Below, piece by piece: positions 53,904-63,309 of a stretch of DNA of 64,000 nt. The stretch covers positions 62,001 through 126,000 of the forward strand of contig NZ_LMGZ01000023.1 in the NCBI RefSeq assembly GCF_001427605.1. Direction: 5' to 3'. Position 1 is the stretch's first letter, and each line of letters starts with the position of its first letter. Position numbers and translations under genes: made by a program. A model generated the notes under the pieces. That model did not search any database and had not been told where the DNA came from. It saw only the letters and a list, made by a program, of their open reading frames with translations. Origin of the DNA: Devosia sp. Root635 (lineage in GTDB: Bacteria; Pseudomonadota; Alphaproteobacteria; Rhizobiales; Devosiaceae).

Positions 53904-55604
53904 ATGAACAAGATCCTGGTCTGCCTGGTCGCCGCCCTCGCCGGTATCGGGGGTGCATGGCCCGCAGCGGCGCAGGACATTGCGTCCCTTGCGGTCGGTC
54001 CGGTCATCATCGCCCCGCCCCAGACGCCGCTGGCCCAGACCATCAAGTCCGGCCTGAGCACGGTCTATTACAGCGCCGCGAGGGACAGCGCGGCCTATAT
54101 CGAGGCCCAGAAGCTCTATTTCTTCTATGGCAGCCGCCATTTCGAACCCATCTGGCTCGATGAGGCCGCCAATGGCGAAGTGGTCTTCTCCGCGCCCGCC
54201 CGCAAGATTCTGAAGCTCTTCGAAAGCGCCGCCAGCGAAGGCCTGCGCCCGTCCGACTACCTGACACCGGATCTCGACCCGGCCGGCGCCCAGGGCGATC
54301 CCCTGAAGATGGCGGCGCTCGAAACCGCCTTCTCCACCGCCGCCCTGCGCTATGCCAGCCATATCTACAATGGCCGTATCCGGCCGCAATCGGTCAGCGA
54401 AAACCTCGATATCGCGCCCAAGCCGCTCGATACCGCCTCGCTGCTGGTCGAACTGGCCTCCAGCCCCGATCCGGTCGCAGTGCTGGCGGCGCTGGAGCCT
54501 GTTCATCCCGAATTTCTCGCCCTCAAGGCCGCCCTCGCCAGTTTTGACGAAACCAGTCTCGATCGTCCCACGCCCATCGCCGAGGGCCCGACGCTGCGCC
54601 CCGGCATGAGCGATCCGCGCGTCCCGCTGCTGCGCACCCGCCTCGGCGTGCCTGCCGCCGACGGGCTCGTCTATGACGATGTGCTGGTCGATGCGATGAA
54701 GGCGTTCCAGGGCACGCTCGATCTCGACGTCGATGGCGTCATGGGCCCGGCCACTCTTGCCGCCCTCAATGGCGGCGTGCCCATCACCCGCGCCGATATC
54801 CTCGCCAATATGGAGCGTTGGCGCTGGATGCCGCGCGAACTGGGCGCGTTCAACGTCCTCGTCAACATCCCCGAGTTCCGGCTGGCGATCAATCGCGACG
54901 GCGTCGAGCAATACACCACTCGCGTCGTCGTCGGCACCACCAGGAACCAGACGCCGATCTTCTCGGACAATATCCGCCACATCGTGGTGAACCCCTATTG
55001 GAACGTGCCGAGCTCCATCATCAAGGGCGAGGTCGCGCCCGCGGTCCTGCGCAATCCGGGCTATATCGAAAACCAGAACATGGACCTGCTGTATAACGGC
55101 AGCCCGGTCAGCCCCTGGCAGGTCGATTGGAGCCAGGTCTCGACCACAAATTTCCCCTTCCGCGTGCGCCAGCGCCCCGGTCCGGGCAATGCCCTGGGGC
55201 AGATCAAGTTCCTCTTCCCCAACAAGCACGACGTCTATCTCCACGATACGCCGTCCAAGTCGCTGTTCGCCCGTTCCTTCCGCGCCTATAGCCATGGCTG
55301 CGTGCGCGTGCAGAACCCGATGGAATTTGCCGATGCGCTGATGGCCAACGAGCCCAACATCTCGCGCGCCTCCCTCGAAGCCATGTTCGGCCCCTCCGAG
55401 CGCTGGGTGAATCCGGAACACCAGATTCCGGTCCACATCACCTATTTCACCATTCGCGTCGAAGCCGACGGCTCGCTACGCTCTTTCGGCGATGTCTACG
55501 GCCACAACGCCAACCTGATCGCCGCCATGGGCCTCGACCAACCCGACCTCGCCCCCGAAATCGTCGCCGACGCCGAACCCGTCGTGGACGAGCTGTCGCC
55601 CTGA
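53904..55604 (+). CDS. L,D-transpeptidase, YcbB/YkuD type, with peptidoglycan-binding domain
   Basis: This 566-residue exported protein has a signal peptide (about residues 1-22). The order fits the large L,D-transpeptidase group: a helical N-terminal domain with YFFYGSRHFEPIWLDEAANG, a peptidoglycan-binding domain near residues 235-290, and a YkuD domain (about 310-500) with SHGCVRVQNP carrying the catalytic cysteine. It forms 3-3 cross-links in the periplasm. The DUF882 peptidase gene follows after a palindromic gap. Confidence 0.93.
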   Translation: MNKILVCLVAALAGIGGAWPAAAQDIASLAVGPVIIAPPQTPLAQTIKSGLSTVYYSAARDSAAYIEAQKLYFFYGSRHFEPIWLDEAANGEVVFSAPARKILKLFESAASEGLRPSDYLTPDLDPAGAQGDPLKMAALETAFSTAALRYASHIYNGRIRPQSVSENLDIAPKPLDTASLLVELASSPDPVAVLAALEPVHPEFLALKAALASFDETSLDRPTPIAEGPTLRPGMSDPRVPLLRTRLGVPAADGLVYDDVLVDAMKAFQGTLDLDVDGVMGPATLAALNGGVPITRADILANMERWRWMPRELGAFNVLVNIPEFRLAINRDGVEQYTTRVVVGTTRNQTPIFSDNIRHIVVNPYWNVPSSIIKGEVAPAVLRNPGYIENQNMDLLYNGSPVSPWQVDWSQVSTTNFPFRVRQRPGPGNALGQIKFLFPNKHDVYLHDTPSKSLFARSFRAYSHGCVRVQNPMEFADALMANEPNISRASLEAMFGPSERWVNPEHQIPVHITYFTIRVEADGSLRSFGDVYGHNANLIAAMGLDQPDLAPEIVADAEPVVDELSP

Positions 55605-55643
55605 GTGTTCACGTCGGACGCAGGCGGCAGTTGCGCTACGCTA

Positions 55644-55825
55644 TCGGCTCCTGCCCACCCTCCCCCTTGAGGGGAGGGTAGCGGCGCCTGGCCCGCAGGG
55701 CCTTGGCAGAGCTGGGGAGGGGGTAGTCCTGTAGGCCACTGAAGGACCCCCTCCCCAGCTACGCTAGGGCCTGCCGGCCCAGCTTCGCTGCCCTCCCCTC
55801 AAGGGGGAGGGTGAGCAGGAGCCGA
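55644..55825. repeat. 182-base C/G-rich palindrome
   Basis: Arms of about 40 bases (TCGGCTCCTGC...CCCTCCCCCTTGAGGGGAGGG and its complement ending at 55825) match almost perfectly. Inside, AGCTGGGGAGGGGGT pairs with ACCCCCTCCCCAGCT. The left half recurs at 57768-57860. The palindrome fills most of the 466-base gap between the L,D-transpeptidase and DUF882 genes; the remaining 245 bases show no further feature beyond a likely promoter region. Confidence 0.85.
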
Positions 55826-56070
55826 CAGAACGGTGCAGCCACCAGCGCCCCGAGTGAACACTCCCCACGAGGGAAAGGGAGACGGCTGCAACATCTCCCC
55901 CTTAACCCCGCGTTTACAATTTCGCCTTGGTTGCGCCCGCTTTTGCCCGTATTACTGGCCCCATGAGGGGTCCGGCTCTGTGTGGTTGTGATCTCGTTAG
56001 CGTTAATCAATTCGACGATTTTTCGCGCTAACGTCCGACGACAACTGGCAATTACCGGGCAGAGTTTGGC

Positions 56071-57732
56071 GTGACGGGGACTTACCTTTTGATACGGCAC
56101 CATATCGTGCGGCTTTTGGCGGCCGCCCTTATGAGCATTATCGTCATCCTGCCGCAGGCCATCGTGCCGGCCGCGGCCGCCAGCGAACGCGCGCTCTACC
56201 TCTATTATACCCACACCAAGGAGACGGCCCGCATCGTCTTCAAGCGCAATGGACAATATGTCCAGTCGGGTCTCAACCAGCTCAATCAATTCCTGCGCGA
56301 CTGGCGCCGCAACGAACCCACCAAGATGGACCCGCGCCTGTTCGACCTGGTCTGGGAAGTCTATCAGGAGGTCGGCGCCACCCAGCCGATCAACGTTGTC
56401 TCCGCCTACCGTTCCCCCGCCACCAACGCCATGCTGGCCGCCACGTCGTCGGGCGTGGCCGACAATTCCCAGCATATGCGCGGCACCGCGATGGATTTCT
56501 TCATCCCCGGTATTTCGCTCAGCAAGCTGCGCGCCACCGCCATGCGCAAGCAGGTCGGCGGCGTCGGCTATTACCCCACTTCGGGCAGCCCCTTCGTCCA
56601 CCTCGATGTCGGCTCCGTCCGGGCCTGGCCGCGCATGACCAAGGCCCAGCTCCAGGAAATCTTCCCCGACGGCAAGACCATGCACCTGCCCACCGACGGC
56701 AAGCCGCTGTCGCAGGCCGGCTATCAGGTCGCCCTGGCCGAATGGAAGAAATGCCACGCCTATCCCTGCAATGGCTCATCGGGCGGCACCCAGGTCGCCG
56801 AAAGCGGCGGCAGCGGCCGCTCGCTGATGGACCTGTTCTTCGGCGGCGACAATGGCCAGCCGGCCGCCGCGGCAGCCGCCCCCATCCAGGTCGCCGCGGT
56901 TGCGCCGCAACCCGCCACCCCGCAGGCCGCGCCCATTCCGGCCTTGCGCCCGGCTTCCCTGGGTGGCGCTGCGGTCGAAGTCGCCGCCGCGCCCGGCGCC
57001 ATTCCGTTCTCGACCACGGGCAGCGCGCCCCTCGATCCGTCCGAATTGACCACCGCCATGATCGCTCCTGTGCCGGCGATGAAGTCGCAGACCCTGCAAT
57101 TGGCCACCGCCGCGGCCCTGCCGGCTGCCGATGCCGTCACCGCTCTTGCGGCCCTGACCGCTCCGGTGCCGCAGCCCCGCCTCATCATGACCAACCAGCC
57201 CGCGACCATGACCGCCTACCTGCCGGCCACCCCGCAGGATCCCGAGGCCCAGCGCGCGCTCGAAATGATCATCCAGCGCGAGACCACGGCCACCGTGCCG
57301 CCATCGCCAACCACGCGCCTGCCCATCCTGCCGCCGCTGACATCAGCCACCGGCCTGCGCACCGCCTCGCTCGGCGGCCAGCCGGTCAACGCGCTGGCGG
57401 GCCTGTTCAGCGGCACCTTCGGCGCAGCCCAGCAGGATGAACCCGTCGCCGCCGCTCTGGCCGAACACATCGCCAAGCGCCCGGTCCCCGGCGCCATGCG
57501 CGAGCCCGACCTCATCGCGCCCGATCTCGAGCACATTGCCGAGGTCTTCATCACCCCCGCGGTCATGACCTCGTCCCACTTCGCTGTCATCTGGGACCAC
57601 GACGAAGCCGACTTCGACCCCACCGCCGAAATGGGCCGCTACGCCACCGTCATGGGCGTCGGCGATTTCCCCACCGGCCTGTCCCATACCCGCTTCGTCA
57701 CCGCCGCCCCCGTGGCGTTGGCCTCGAACTAG
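56071..57732 (+). CDS. DUF882 (YcbK-like, M15) murein peptidase with long low-complexity tail
   Basis: This 553-residue protein starts at a GTG. It has a membrane or signal helix (about residues 10-35) and an M15/DUF882 domain (about 40-200). Zinc-ligand regions are VVSAYRSPATNAM, DNSQHMRGTAMDF and the later VHLDVGSVRAW. Such enzymes act on peptidoglycan peptides in the periplasm. The rest (about 235-553) is Ala/Pro-rich and lacks known motifs; it is much longer than in typical YcbK proteins of about 180 residues. It lies after an L,D-transpeptidase gene, which supports a cell-wall role. Confidence 0.88.
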   Translation: MTGTYLLIRHHIVRLLAAALMSIIVILPQAIVPAAAASERALYLYYTHTKETARIVFKRNGQYVQSGLNQLNQFLRDWRRNEPTKMDPRLFDLVWEVYQEVGATQPINVVSAYRSPATNAMLAATSSGVADNSQHMRGTAMDFFIPGISLSKLRATAMRKQVGGVGYYPTSGSPFVHLDVGSVRAWPRMTKAQLQEIFPDGKTMHLPTDGKPLSQAGYQVALAEWKKCHAYPCNGSSGGTQVAESGGSGRSLMDLFFGGDNGQPAAAAAAPIQVAAVAPQPATPQAAPIPALRPASLGGAAVEVAAAPGAIPFSTTGSAPLDPSELTTAMIAPVPAMKSQTLQLATAAALPAADAVTALAALTAPVPQPRLIMTNQPATMTAYLPATPQDPEAQRALEMIIQRETTATVPPSPTTRLPILPPLTSATGLRTASLGGQPVNALAGLFSGTFGAAQQDEPVAAALAEHIAKRPVPGAMREPDLIAPDLEHIAEVFITPAVMTSSHFAVIWDHDEADFDPTAEMGRYATVMGVGDFPTGLSHTRFVTAAPVALASN

Positions 57733-57767
57733 GCCAATCTGGCGCCTCCACCTCAATGCGCTATCCG

Positions 57768-57860
57768 CGGCTCCTGCCCACCCTCCCCCCTTGAGGGGAG
57801 GGTAGCGCCGCCTGGCCCATCGGGCCTTGGCAGAGCTGGGGGAGGGGGTGAGGGTGGGTG
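57768..57860 (+). repeat. Half copy of the 55644 palindrome
   Basis: GGCTCCTGCCCACCCTCCCC, TTGAGGGGAGGGTAGCG and the following CCTTGGCAGAGCTGGGG stretch match the left half of the 55644 element. The right half is missing. It lies between the DUF882 gene and dxs. Confidence 0.75.
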
Positions 57861-58032
57861 GAGTCCCTCGCACCGATCCGAGCAGCAAGCACCAGACACC
57901 CCGCCTCAATTCAGTCCTCTTGCGCCCCTAGCACTCCCCTGCCGCAGTTTGGCGCAGGTGGCATTGTTGCAAACCACCCGCCCCCGGCCTAAAGAATTGA
58001 ACGAATGCCCGTTTTGGCAAAGGACCGCCCGC

Positions 58033-59964
58033 TTGGCCGACAAGCCCTCCACGCCTCTGCTCGACACTGTCCAGTCGCCGGCCGACCTGCGCGCAATGCC
58101 GCGCGAAAACCTGCGGCAACTGGCTGACGAGCTGCGCGCGGAGATGATCGACGCCGTCTCGGTCACCGGCGGGCATCTGGGCGCCGGCCTTGGCGTGGTG
58201 GAACTCACCGTGGCGCTCCACGCCGTCTTCGACACTCCCCATGACCGCATCATCTGGGATGTCGGCCACCAGGCCTATCCCCACAAGATCCTGACCGGCC
58301 GCCGCGACCGCATCCGCACCCTGCGCCAGAAGGACGGCCTTTCCGGTTTCACCCGCCGCGCCGAAAGTGAATACGACCCCTTCGGCGCCGGCCACTCCTC
58401 CACCTCGATTTCCGCCGGCCTCGGCATTGCCGTGGCCAGCCAGTTGCAGGACAAGCCCCGCAATGTCGTCGCCGTCATCGGCGATGGCGCCATGTCGGCC
58501 GGCATGGCCTATGAAGCCATGAACAATGCCGGCGCCATGGATGCCCGCCTCATCGTCGTGCTCAACGACAATGACATGTCCATCGCCCCGCCCACCGGCG
58601 CGCTACGCACCTATCTGGCGCGTCTCGTCTCCGGTCCCGTCTATCGCGGCACGCGCGAAGCCGCCAAGACTGTCGTGAGCAAGCTGCCCTCATTCCTGCA
58701 TGAACCGGCAAGAAAAACCGAGGAATTCGCCCGCTCCTTCTTCACCGGTGGCACCCTGTTCGAGGAACTGGGCTTCTACTATGTCGGCCCGGTCGACGGG
58801 CATGACCTGGAAAACCTGGTCCCCATTCTCGAAAACGTCCGCGACGCCGCCGAGGGTCCGATCCTGGTCCATCTGGTCACCCAGAAAGGCAAGGGCTATG
58901 CCCCCGCCGAGCACTCGGCTGACAAATATCATGGCGTGTCCAAGTTCAACGTCATCACCGGCGCCCAGGCCAAGGCACCGTCTAATGCGCCGTCCTACAC
59001 CTCGGTCTTCGCCTCCTCGCTGATCCAGGAAGCCACTGACGATCCGCGCATCGTCGCGGTGACGGCCGCTATGCCCTCGGGCACCGGCCTCGACAAATTC
59101 GCCGAAATTCACCCCAGCCGCATCTTCGATGTCGGCATTGCCGAACAGCATGCCGTGACCTTCGCCGCCGGCCTTGCCAGCGAGGGCATGCGCCCGTTCT
59201 GCGCCATCTATTCCACCTTCCTGCAGCGCGCCTATGACCAGGTCGTGCACGACGTAGCCATCCAGCACCTGCCGGTGCGCTTCGCCATCGATCGCGCCGG
59301 CTATGTCGGCGCCGACGGCCCCACCCATGCCGGCAATTACGACGCCGCCTATCTCGGCGCCATTCCCGGCATCGTGCAGATGGCGGCCGCCGACGAGGCC
59401 GAACTGCGCCACATGGTGGCCACCGCCGCCGCTTACGACAATGGTCCCATCGCCTTCCGCTACCCGCGCGGCGACGGCATGGGCGTCGACATGCCCGCCC
59501 GCGGCGAACAGCTCGCCATCGGCAAGGGCCGTATTGTCCGCCAGGGCGCCACCATCGCCATCCTCTCCTATGGCACCCGCCTGGGCGAAGTCCTCGCCGC
59601 CGCGGACAAGCTGGCGGCCTTGGGCCTCAACCCCACCGTAGCCGATGCCCGCTTCCTCAAGCCCCTCGACGAAGAGCTGATCGCCCGGCTGGCCAGCACC
59701 CATGACGTGCTGCTGACCACCGAGGAAAGCTCCATCGGCGGCTTCGGCAGCCATGTCGCCACCTTCCTCGCCAGCAATGGAATGCTGGACGGCAAGCTGC
59801 GCTTCCGCCCCCTGATGATCCCCGATCGTTTCGTCGAACATGCCAGCCAGGCCGACATGTATGCCGAAGCCGGTCTCGACCGCGCCGGCATCGTCGCCAC
59901 CGCCCTGACCACCCTCGGCTATGATGAAGCCGCCATGGCCAAGGCCCTGAGCGCCATCAGCTAG
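58033..59964 (+). CDS. dxs: 1-deoxy-D-xylulose-5-phosphate synthase
   Basis: This 643-residue enzyme joins pyruvate and glyceraldehyde 3-phosphate at the start of the MEP isoprenoid pathway. [37 protein letters not shown], the thiamine motif [18 protein letters not shown] with NDNDMSI, and [18 protein letters not shown] are all intact. The TTG at 58033 fits the family start ([12 protein letters not shown]) and has AAAGGA upstream; no suitable ATG exists there. The gene stands alone between repeats. Confidence 0.97.
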   Translation: MADKPSTPLLDTVQSPADLRAMPRENLRQLADELRAEMIDAVSVTGGHLGAGLGVVELTVALHAVFDTPHDRIIWDVGHQAYPHKILTGRRDRIRTLRQKDGLSGFTRRAESEYDPFGAGHSSTSISAGLGIAVASQLQDKPRNVVAVIGDGAMSAGMAYEAMNNAGAMDARLIVVLNDNDMSIAPPTGALRTYLARLVSGPVYRGTREAAKTVVSKLPSFLHEPARKTEEFARSFFTGGTLFEELGFYYVGPVDGHDLENLVPILENVRDAAEGPILVHLVTQKGKGYAPAEHSADKYHGVSKFNVITGAQAKAPSNAPSYTSVFASSLIQEATDDPRIVAVTAAMPSGTGLDKFAEIHPSRIFDVGIAEQHAVTFAAGLASEGMRPFCAIYSTFLQRAYDQVVHDVAIQHLPVRFAIDRAGYVGADGPTHAGNYDAAYLGAIPGIVQMAAADEAELRHMVATAAAYDNGPIAFRYPRGDGMGVDMPARGEQLAIGKGRIVRQGATIAILSYGTRLGEVLAAADKLAALGLNPTVADARFLKPLDEELIARLASTHDVLLTTEESSIGGFGSHVATFLASNGMLDGKLRFRPLMIPDRFVEHASQADMYAEAGLDRAGIVATALTTLGYDEAAMAKALSAIS

Positions 59965-60002
59965 CGCCCGGCAGGCCTTCGTTTCCCGACCCCCACCCCG
60001 AC

Positions 60003-60032
60003 GTCATTGCCCGGCTTGTCCGGGCAATCCAC
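60003..60032 (+). repeat. Single GTCA...TCCA hairpin unit
   Basis: GTCA-TTGCCCGG-CTTGT-CCGGGCAA-TCCAC. The stem pairs perfectly. It lies between dxs and the convergent lrp-type gene and has no inverted partner nearby. Confidence 0.82.
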
Positions 60033-60055
60033 GGCGCCGCACTCGCCAGAAAATC

Positions 60056-60520
60056 CTACTCGACGTAATGCGTCGGCACGCCCGTCGCCAGCTTCACCGT
60101 CTCCATCGAGATATAGGCCGACATGTCGAACAGCTCGACCCGGCCCACCAGCTGGCGATAGATCACGTCGTAATGCTCCACATTGGGAAGCACGAGCTTG
60201 ATGATATAGTCGAAGTTCCCGGTCAGCCGATGCACCTCGACAATCTCGGGAATCGTGCTCACCGCCGCATGGAAATCCTCAAGCCACCCCGCCTCGTGCT
60301 TGCCCGTCCGCACGATGACGAAGACCGTCGTCGGCAGCCCCACTTTCCGCCGGTCCAGCACCGCCACGCTGCGGGCGATATAGCCTTCCTCGCGCAACCG
60401 CGCGATGCGCCGCGAACAGGCCGAAGCCGACAGCGCCACCGCATCGGCGATGTCGTTCACCGCCAGTTCGGCATTGGCCTGCATCAGGTCGAGGATTTTG
60501 CGGTCGCGCTCGTCAAGCAT
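60056..60520 (-). CDS. Lrp/AsnC family transcriptional regulator
   Basis: This 154-residue protein has the AsnC-type helix-turn-helix ([20 protein letters not shown], then [20 protein letters not shown]) and the ligand-binding RAM domain ([20 protein letters not shown]) that forms octamers with amino acids. The start at 60520 matches the family; 60535 is also possible. A short inverted repeat TGCAT-GATTTTTG-ATGCA (60532-60549) lies just upstream. It is divergent from the racemase gene, its most likely target. Confidence 0.93.
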   Translation of the reverse strand: MLDERDRKILDLMQANAELAVNDIADAVALSASACSRRIARLREEGYIARSVAVLDRRKVGLPTTVFVIVRTGKHEAGWLEDFHAAVSTIPEIVEVHRLTGNFDYIIKLVLPNVEHYDVIYRQLVGRVELFDMSAYISMETVKLATGVPTHYVE

Positions 60521-60678
60521 AATCCATTTCTGCATGATTTTTGATGCATGCGCAATCTCGCTGCGTCTTTGCAGCAAATAACGCCTCAGAACTGCATCCT
60601 GATTCTCCTCCAAACCCAACTTCGCATGCCGCCTGCGCGCGTCCGGCGGCACACTGCTTCCAGCAGAGGAGCATATCC

Positions 60679-61389
60679 ATGAAGACCATCGGCCTTATCG
60701 GCGGCATGAGCTGGGAATCCACCGCCACCTATTATCGCCTCATCAACGAGGCGGTCCGCCGCCAGCGCGGCGGCCTCCACTCCGCCGAAATCGCCATGCG
60801 CTCGCTCGATTTTGTCAGTGTTGTCGAACTGCAGAAGGCCGGCCGCTGGGACGAAGCCGGCCGCCTCCTCGGCGAAGCCGGTGCCGGCCTGGCCCGTTCC
60901 GGCGCCGCCTGCGTGCTCATCTGCACCAATACCATGCACCTGGTCGCCGACCCCGTCGCCGCCATGAGCGGCGTGCCGCTCATCGACATCATCGACGAAA
61001 CCGCCAGGGCCCTGCGCGCCGATGGCCGCCGCAAGCCCCTGCTGCTCGCCACCCGCTACACCATGGAACACGGCTTCTACACCGAGCGCATGGCCCGTCA
61101 CGGGCTGGACGTCGTCACCCCCGACTGCGACGATCGCGGCGTGGTGCATGACGTCATCTTCAACGAGCTCTGCCAGGGCCAGGTCCGCGACGCCTCGCGC
61201 GCCCGCTATCTCGCCATCATCGAAGCCGCCCGCAGCCAGGGCATCGATTCCGTCATCCTGGGCTGCACCGAAATCTCGCTGCTGGTCGATCCGGCAGCCT
61301 TGCCCCTGCCCGGCTACGATTCCACCGCCATCCACGCCGACGCGGCGGTGCGCTTCGCTCTGGCCGACGAAATGGAGCGGGCTGCCTGA
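60679..61389 (+). CDS. Aspartate/glutamate racemase family protein
   Basis: This 236-residue protein has the two catalytic-cysteine motifs of the family, [12 protein letters not shown] (about residue 84) and [14 protein letters not shown] (about residue 195), and the N-terminal [20 protein letters not shown]. It interconverts the L- and D-forms of aspartate or a related amino acid in the cytoplasm. AGAGG precedes the ATG. The divergent Lrp-type gene probably senses an amino acid linked to it. The amidotransferase gene follows two bases after the stop. Confidence 0.93.
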   Translation: MKTIGLIGGMSWESTATYYRLINEAVRRQRGGLHSAEIAMRSLDFVSVVELQKAGRWDEAGRLLGEAGAGLARSGAACVLICTNTMHLVADPVAAMSGVPLIDIIDETARALRADGRRKPLLLATRYTMEHGFYTERMARHGLDVVTPDCDDRGVVHDVIFNELCQGQVRDASRARYLAIIEAARSQGIDSVILGCTEISLLVDPAALPLPGYDSTAIHADAAVRFALADEMERAA

Positions 61390-61390
61390 T

Positions 61391-62161
61391 ATGTGCCGCT
61401 TCCTGGCTTACACCGGGGAGCCCGTCTTCCTCGATACATTGCTGATCGAGCCGGCTTCGTCGCTGGTCAGCCAGTCCCTCGCCGCCCGCGAGGCCAAGAC
61501 CCAGGTCAATGGCGACGGCTGCGGCGTAGGCTGGTATGGCGCCCGCCCCGAGCCCGGCATCTATCGCGGCACCCTGCCCGCCTGGTCCGACACCAACCTC
61601 GCCTCGCTCTGCCACCAGCTCGAGGCGCCCATGTTCCTCGCCCATGTGCGCTCGGCCACCTCGGGCGAGGTCTCGATGGCCAATTGCCATCCCTTCGTCG
61701 CCGGCCGGCACCTGTTCATGCACAACGGCCAGATCGGCGGCTATGACCGCATTCGCCGCTCCGTCGAAGCCATGATCCCCGACGATCTCTATGCCCGCCG
61801 CCGCGGCAATGGCGACAGCGAAGCCATCTTCCTCGCCGCCCTCGGCCATGGTCTCGACGCCGATCCGGTCACGGCCCTCGCCCGCACCCTCGCCGTCTGC
61901 ACCCGCATGATGCACGCCAATGCGATTCCCCTGCCCTTGCGCTTCACCGCCATCCTGGCCGATGGCGAGCGCCTCATCGCCATTCGCTGGGCCAGCGACG
62001 AGCACCCGCCCTCGCTCTATTGGCGCCAGCTCGACACCGGCATCGCCATCGCCTCCGAACCCTTCGGCGACCCCGGCGACACCTGGCATCCCGTCCCGCC
62101 GGGCAGCGTCATGACCGCCGCCCGCGGCGCGGTAGCATTCAACGATTTCGCAGTCGCTTAG
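61391..62161 (+). CDS. Class II glutamine amidotransferase
   Basis: This 256-residue protein keeps the Ntn-type catalytic cysteine as residue 2 (MCRFLAYTGEP). NGDGCGVGWYGARPEPGIYR, AHVRSATSGEVSMANCHPF and FMHNGQIGGY are the usual glutaminase-domain stretches, like YafJ or EgtC. It releases ammonia or hydrolyses a gamma-glutamyl bond. No synthase domain is fused and no ergothioneine genes are nearby, so the acceptor is unknown. It directly follows the racemase gene. Confidence 0.92.
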   Translation: MCRFLAYTGEPVFLDTLLIEPASSLVSQSLAAREAKTQVNGDGCGVGWYGARPEPGIYRGTLPAWSDTNLASLCHQLEAPMFLAHVRSATSGEVSMANCHPFVAGRHLFMHNGQIGGYDRIRRSVEAMIPDDLYARRRGNGDSEAIFLAALGHGLDADPVTALARTLAVCTRMMHANAIPLPLRFTAILADGERLIAIRWASDEHPPSLYWRQLDTGIAIASEPFGDPGDTWHPVPPGSVMTAARGAVAFNDFAVA

Positions 62162-62199
62162 GATGTGCCGAGCTTCAGGTCAGGTCGAGCCGAAAGGGG

Positions 62200-62262
62200 C
62201 AGCTTTCGAGAACCGGAGCGGAGCGTACTCCAGTACGTGAGCACCGGAAGCGCGGAAAGCTG
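62200..62262. repeat. Structured 63-base palindromic element
   Basis: CAGCTTTC (62200) pairs with GAAAGCTG (62255), and inside them ACCGG and GCGTAC have partners in GTACGT and ACCGG. The core GGAGCGTACTCCAGTACGTG is a near palindrome. It lies between the amidotransferase gene and gapR and contains no reading frame of note. Similar ACCGGAGCG...GTACGTGAG sequences seem familiar from other proteobacteria. Confidence 0.65.
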
Positions 62263-62301
62263 GTCCTTGCAGGCCGGCATCACCTGAAGATCAGCGCATC
62301 C

Positions 62302-62565
62302 TCAATCTTCGGGCGGAGCCGCCACCATGCCCAGCGCGCTCATATAAAGCTCCAGCAGCGCTTCCTGCTCCATGCGCTCATTGGCATCCTGCTTGCGGAT
62401 GCCGACGATCTTGCGCAGGATTTTGGTGTCGAAGCCGTTGCCCTTGGCCTCGGCGTAGATTTCCTTGATGTCGGCGGCGATGGCGGCCTTTTCTTCTTCC
62501 ATGCGCTCGATGCGCTCGATGAACGCCCTGAGCTGATCCTGGGCAACGCTGTCTTCGACGGCCAT
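62302..62565 (-). CDS. gapR: GapR-type nucleoid protein (DUF2312)
   Basis: This 87-residue protein contains [40 protein letters not shown] and [20 protein letters not shown], the whole DUF2312 domain. GapR binds overtwisted AT-rich DNA ahead of polymerases and stimulates topoisomerases; in Caulobacter it is a cell-cycle factor. Length and motifs are normal. It is divergent from the DUF1036 gene. Confidence 0.93.
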   Translation of the reverse strand: MAVEDSVAQDQLRAFIERIERMEEEKAAIAADIKEIYAEAKGNGFDTKILRKIVGIRKQDANERMEQEALLELYMSALGMVAAPPED

Positions 62566-62739
62566 GGCATAGTCCTTTAAGTTTGCTGGCCCCGTTCAAT
62601 CGTACCCGGGGGCATGGTTCAACCCCTTTGTCTGCCAATCCACATGGCTACGCCGCCGCATCGCCGCAATTCCGTCAAATCGCCCCTTTTGCCATTGACC
62701 AATGCGTCACCATGGGCTCAAAGAAGGCACGTTTTCTCG

Positions 62740-63309
62740 ATGATTTCCGGCACGCTTTTGCACACCACCCGTCTCGGCATGACCCTGATCGGCGCGATGC
62801 TCGCAAGTCTCGCGTTTTTCGCCACGCCCGCTCATGCCGACCTGCGCATCTGCAACGAAACCAGCAACCTGGTCTCGGTGTCCCTCGGCTATCGCGCCGA
62901 GCGGGGCTGGATGAGCGAAGGCTGGTGGCGGACCCCGCCGGGCGATTGCCGCGTGCTCTATCAGGGCGACCTCGAAAAGCGCTTCTATTACATCTTCGCG
63001 GTGGACGATATCGGCGGCGGCGCCTGGGACGGTTCGGTCTTCATGTGCACGCGTGACGAAACCTTCACTATATTCGGGGTTGAGGATTGCCTCGCCCGCG
63101 GTTATGAGCGCACCGGCTTCTTTGAAATCGATACACAGAACCGCACCGACTGGACCCTGCAGCTCACCGAGAGCGCCGATGGCCCCGCTGTTGTCGGCCC
63201 TGATGCCAGCGAAGATCTCGAAGACCCCACATTCCTTGTCGACCCCGACGACGTCACCATCGACGTCCCGCAGGACGACATAAATACGCAAGAAACGGAC
63301 ACGCAATGA
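62740..63309 (+). CDS. DUF1036 exported protein
   Basis: This 189-residue protein has a signal peptide (about residues 1-33, ending PAHA) and a DUF1036 domain: LRICNETSNLVSVSLGYRAE, WWRTPPGDCRVLYQGDLEKR and DCLARGYERTGFFEIDTQNR. Four cysteines may form disulfides in the periplasm. The C-terminal 45 residues are acidic. Its stop overlaps the start of pyk by four bases, an arrangement common in rhizobial relatives. Its function is unknown. A later start at 62779 is possible. Confidence 0.85.
   Translation: MISGTLLHTTRLGMTLIGAMLASLAFFATPAHADLRICNETSNLVSVSLGYRAERGWMSEGWWRTPPGDCRVLYQGDLEKRFYYIFAVDDIGGGAWDGSVFMCTRDETFTIFGVEDCLARGYERTGFFEIDTQNRTDWTLQLTESADGPAVVGPDASEDLEDPTFLVDPDDVTIDVPQDDINTQETDTQ

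Noticed and set aside
57949..58032. An N-terminal extension of dxs from 57949
   Set aside because: The 28 extra residues do not resemble Dxs, and the TTG at 58033 has a suitable ribosome site and matches the family start.
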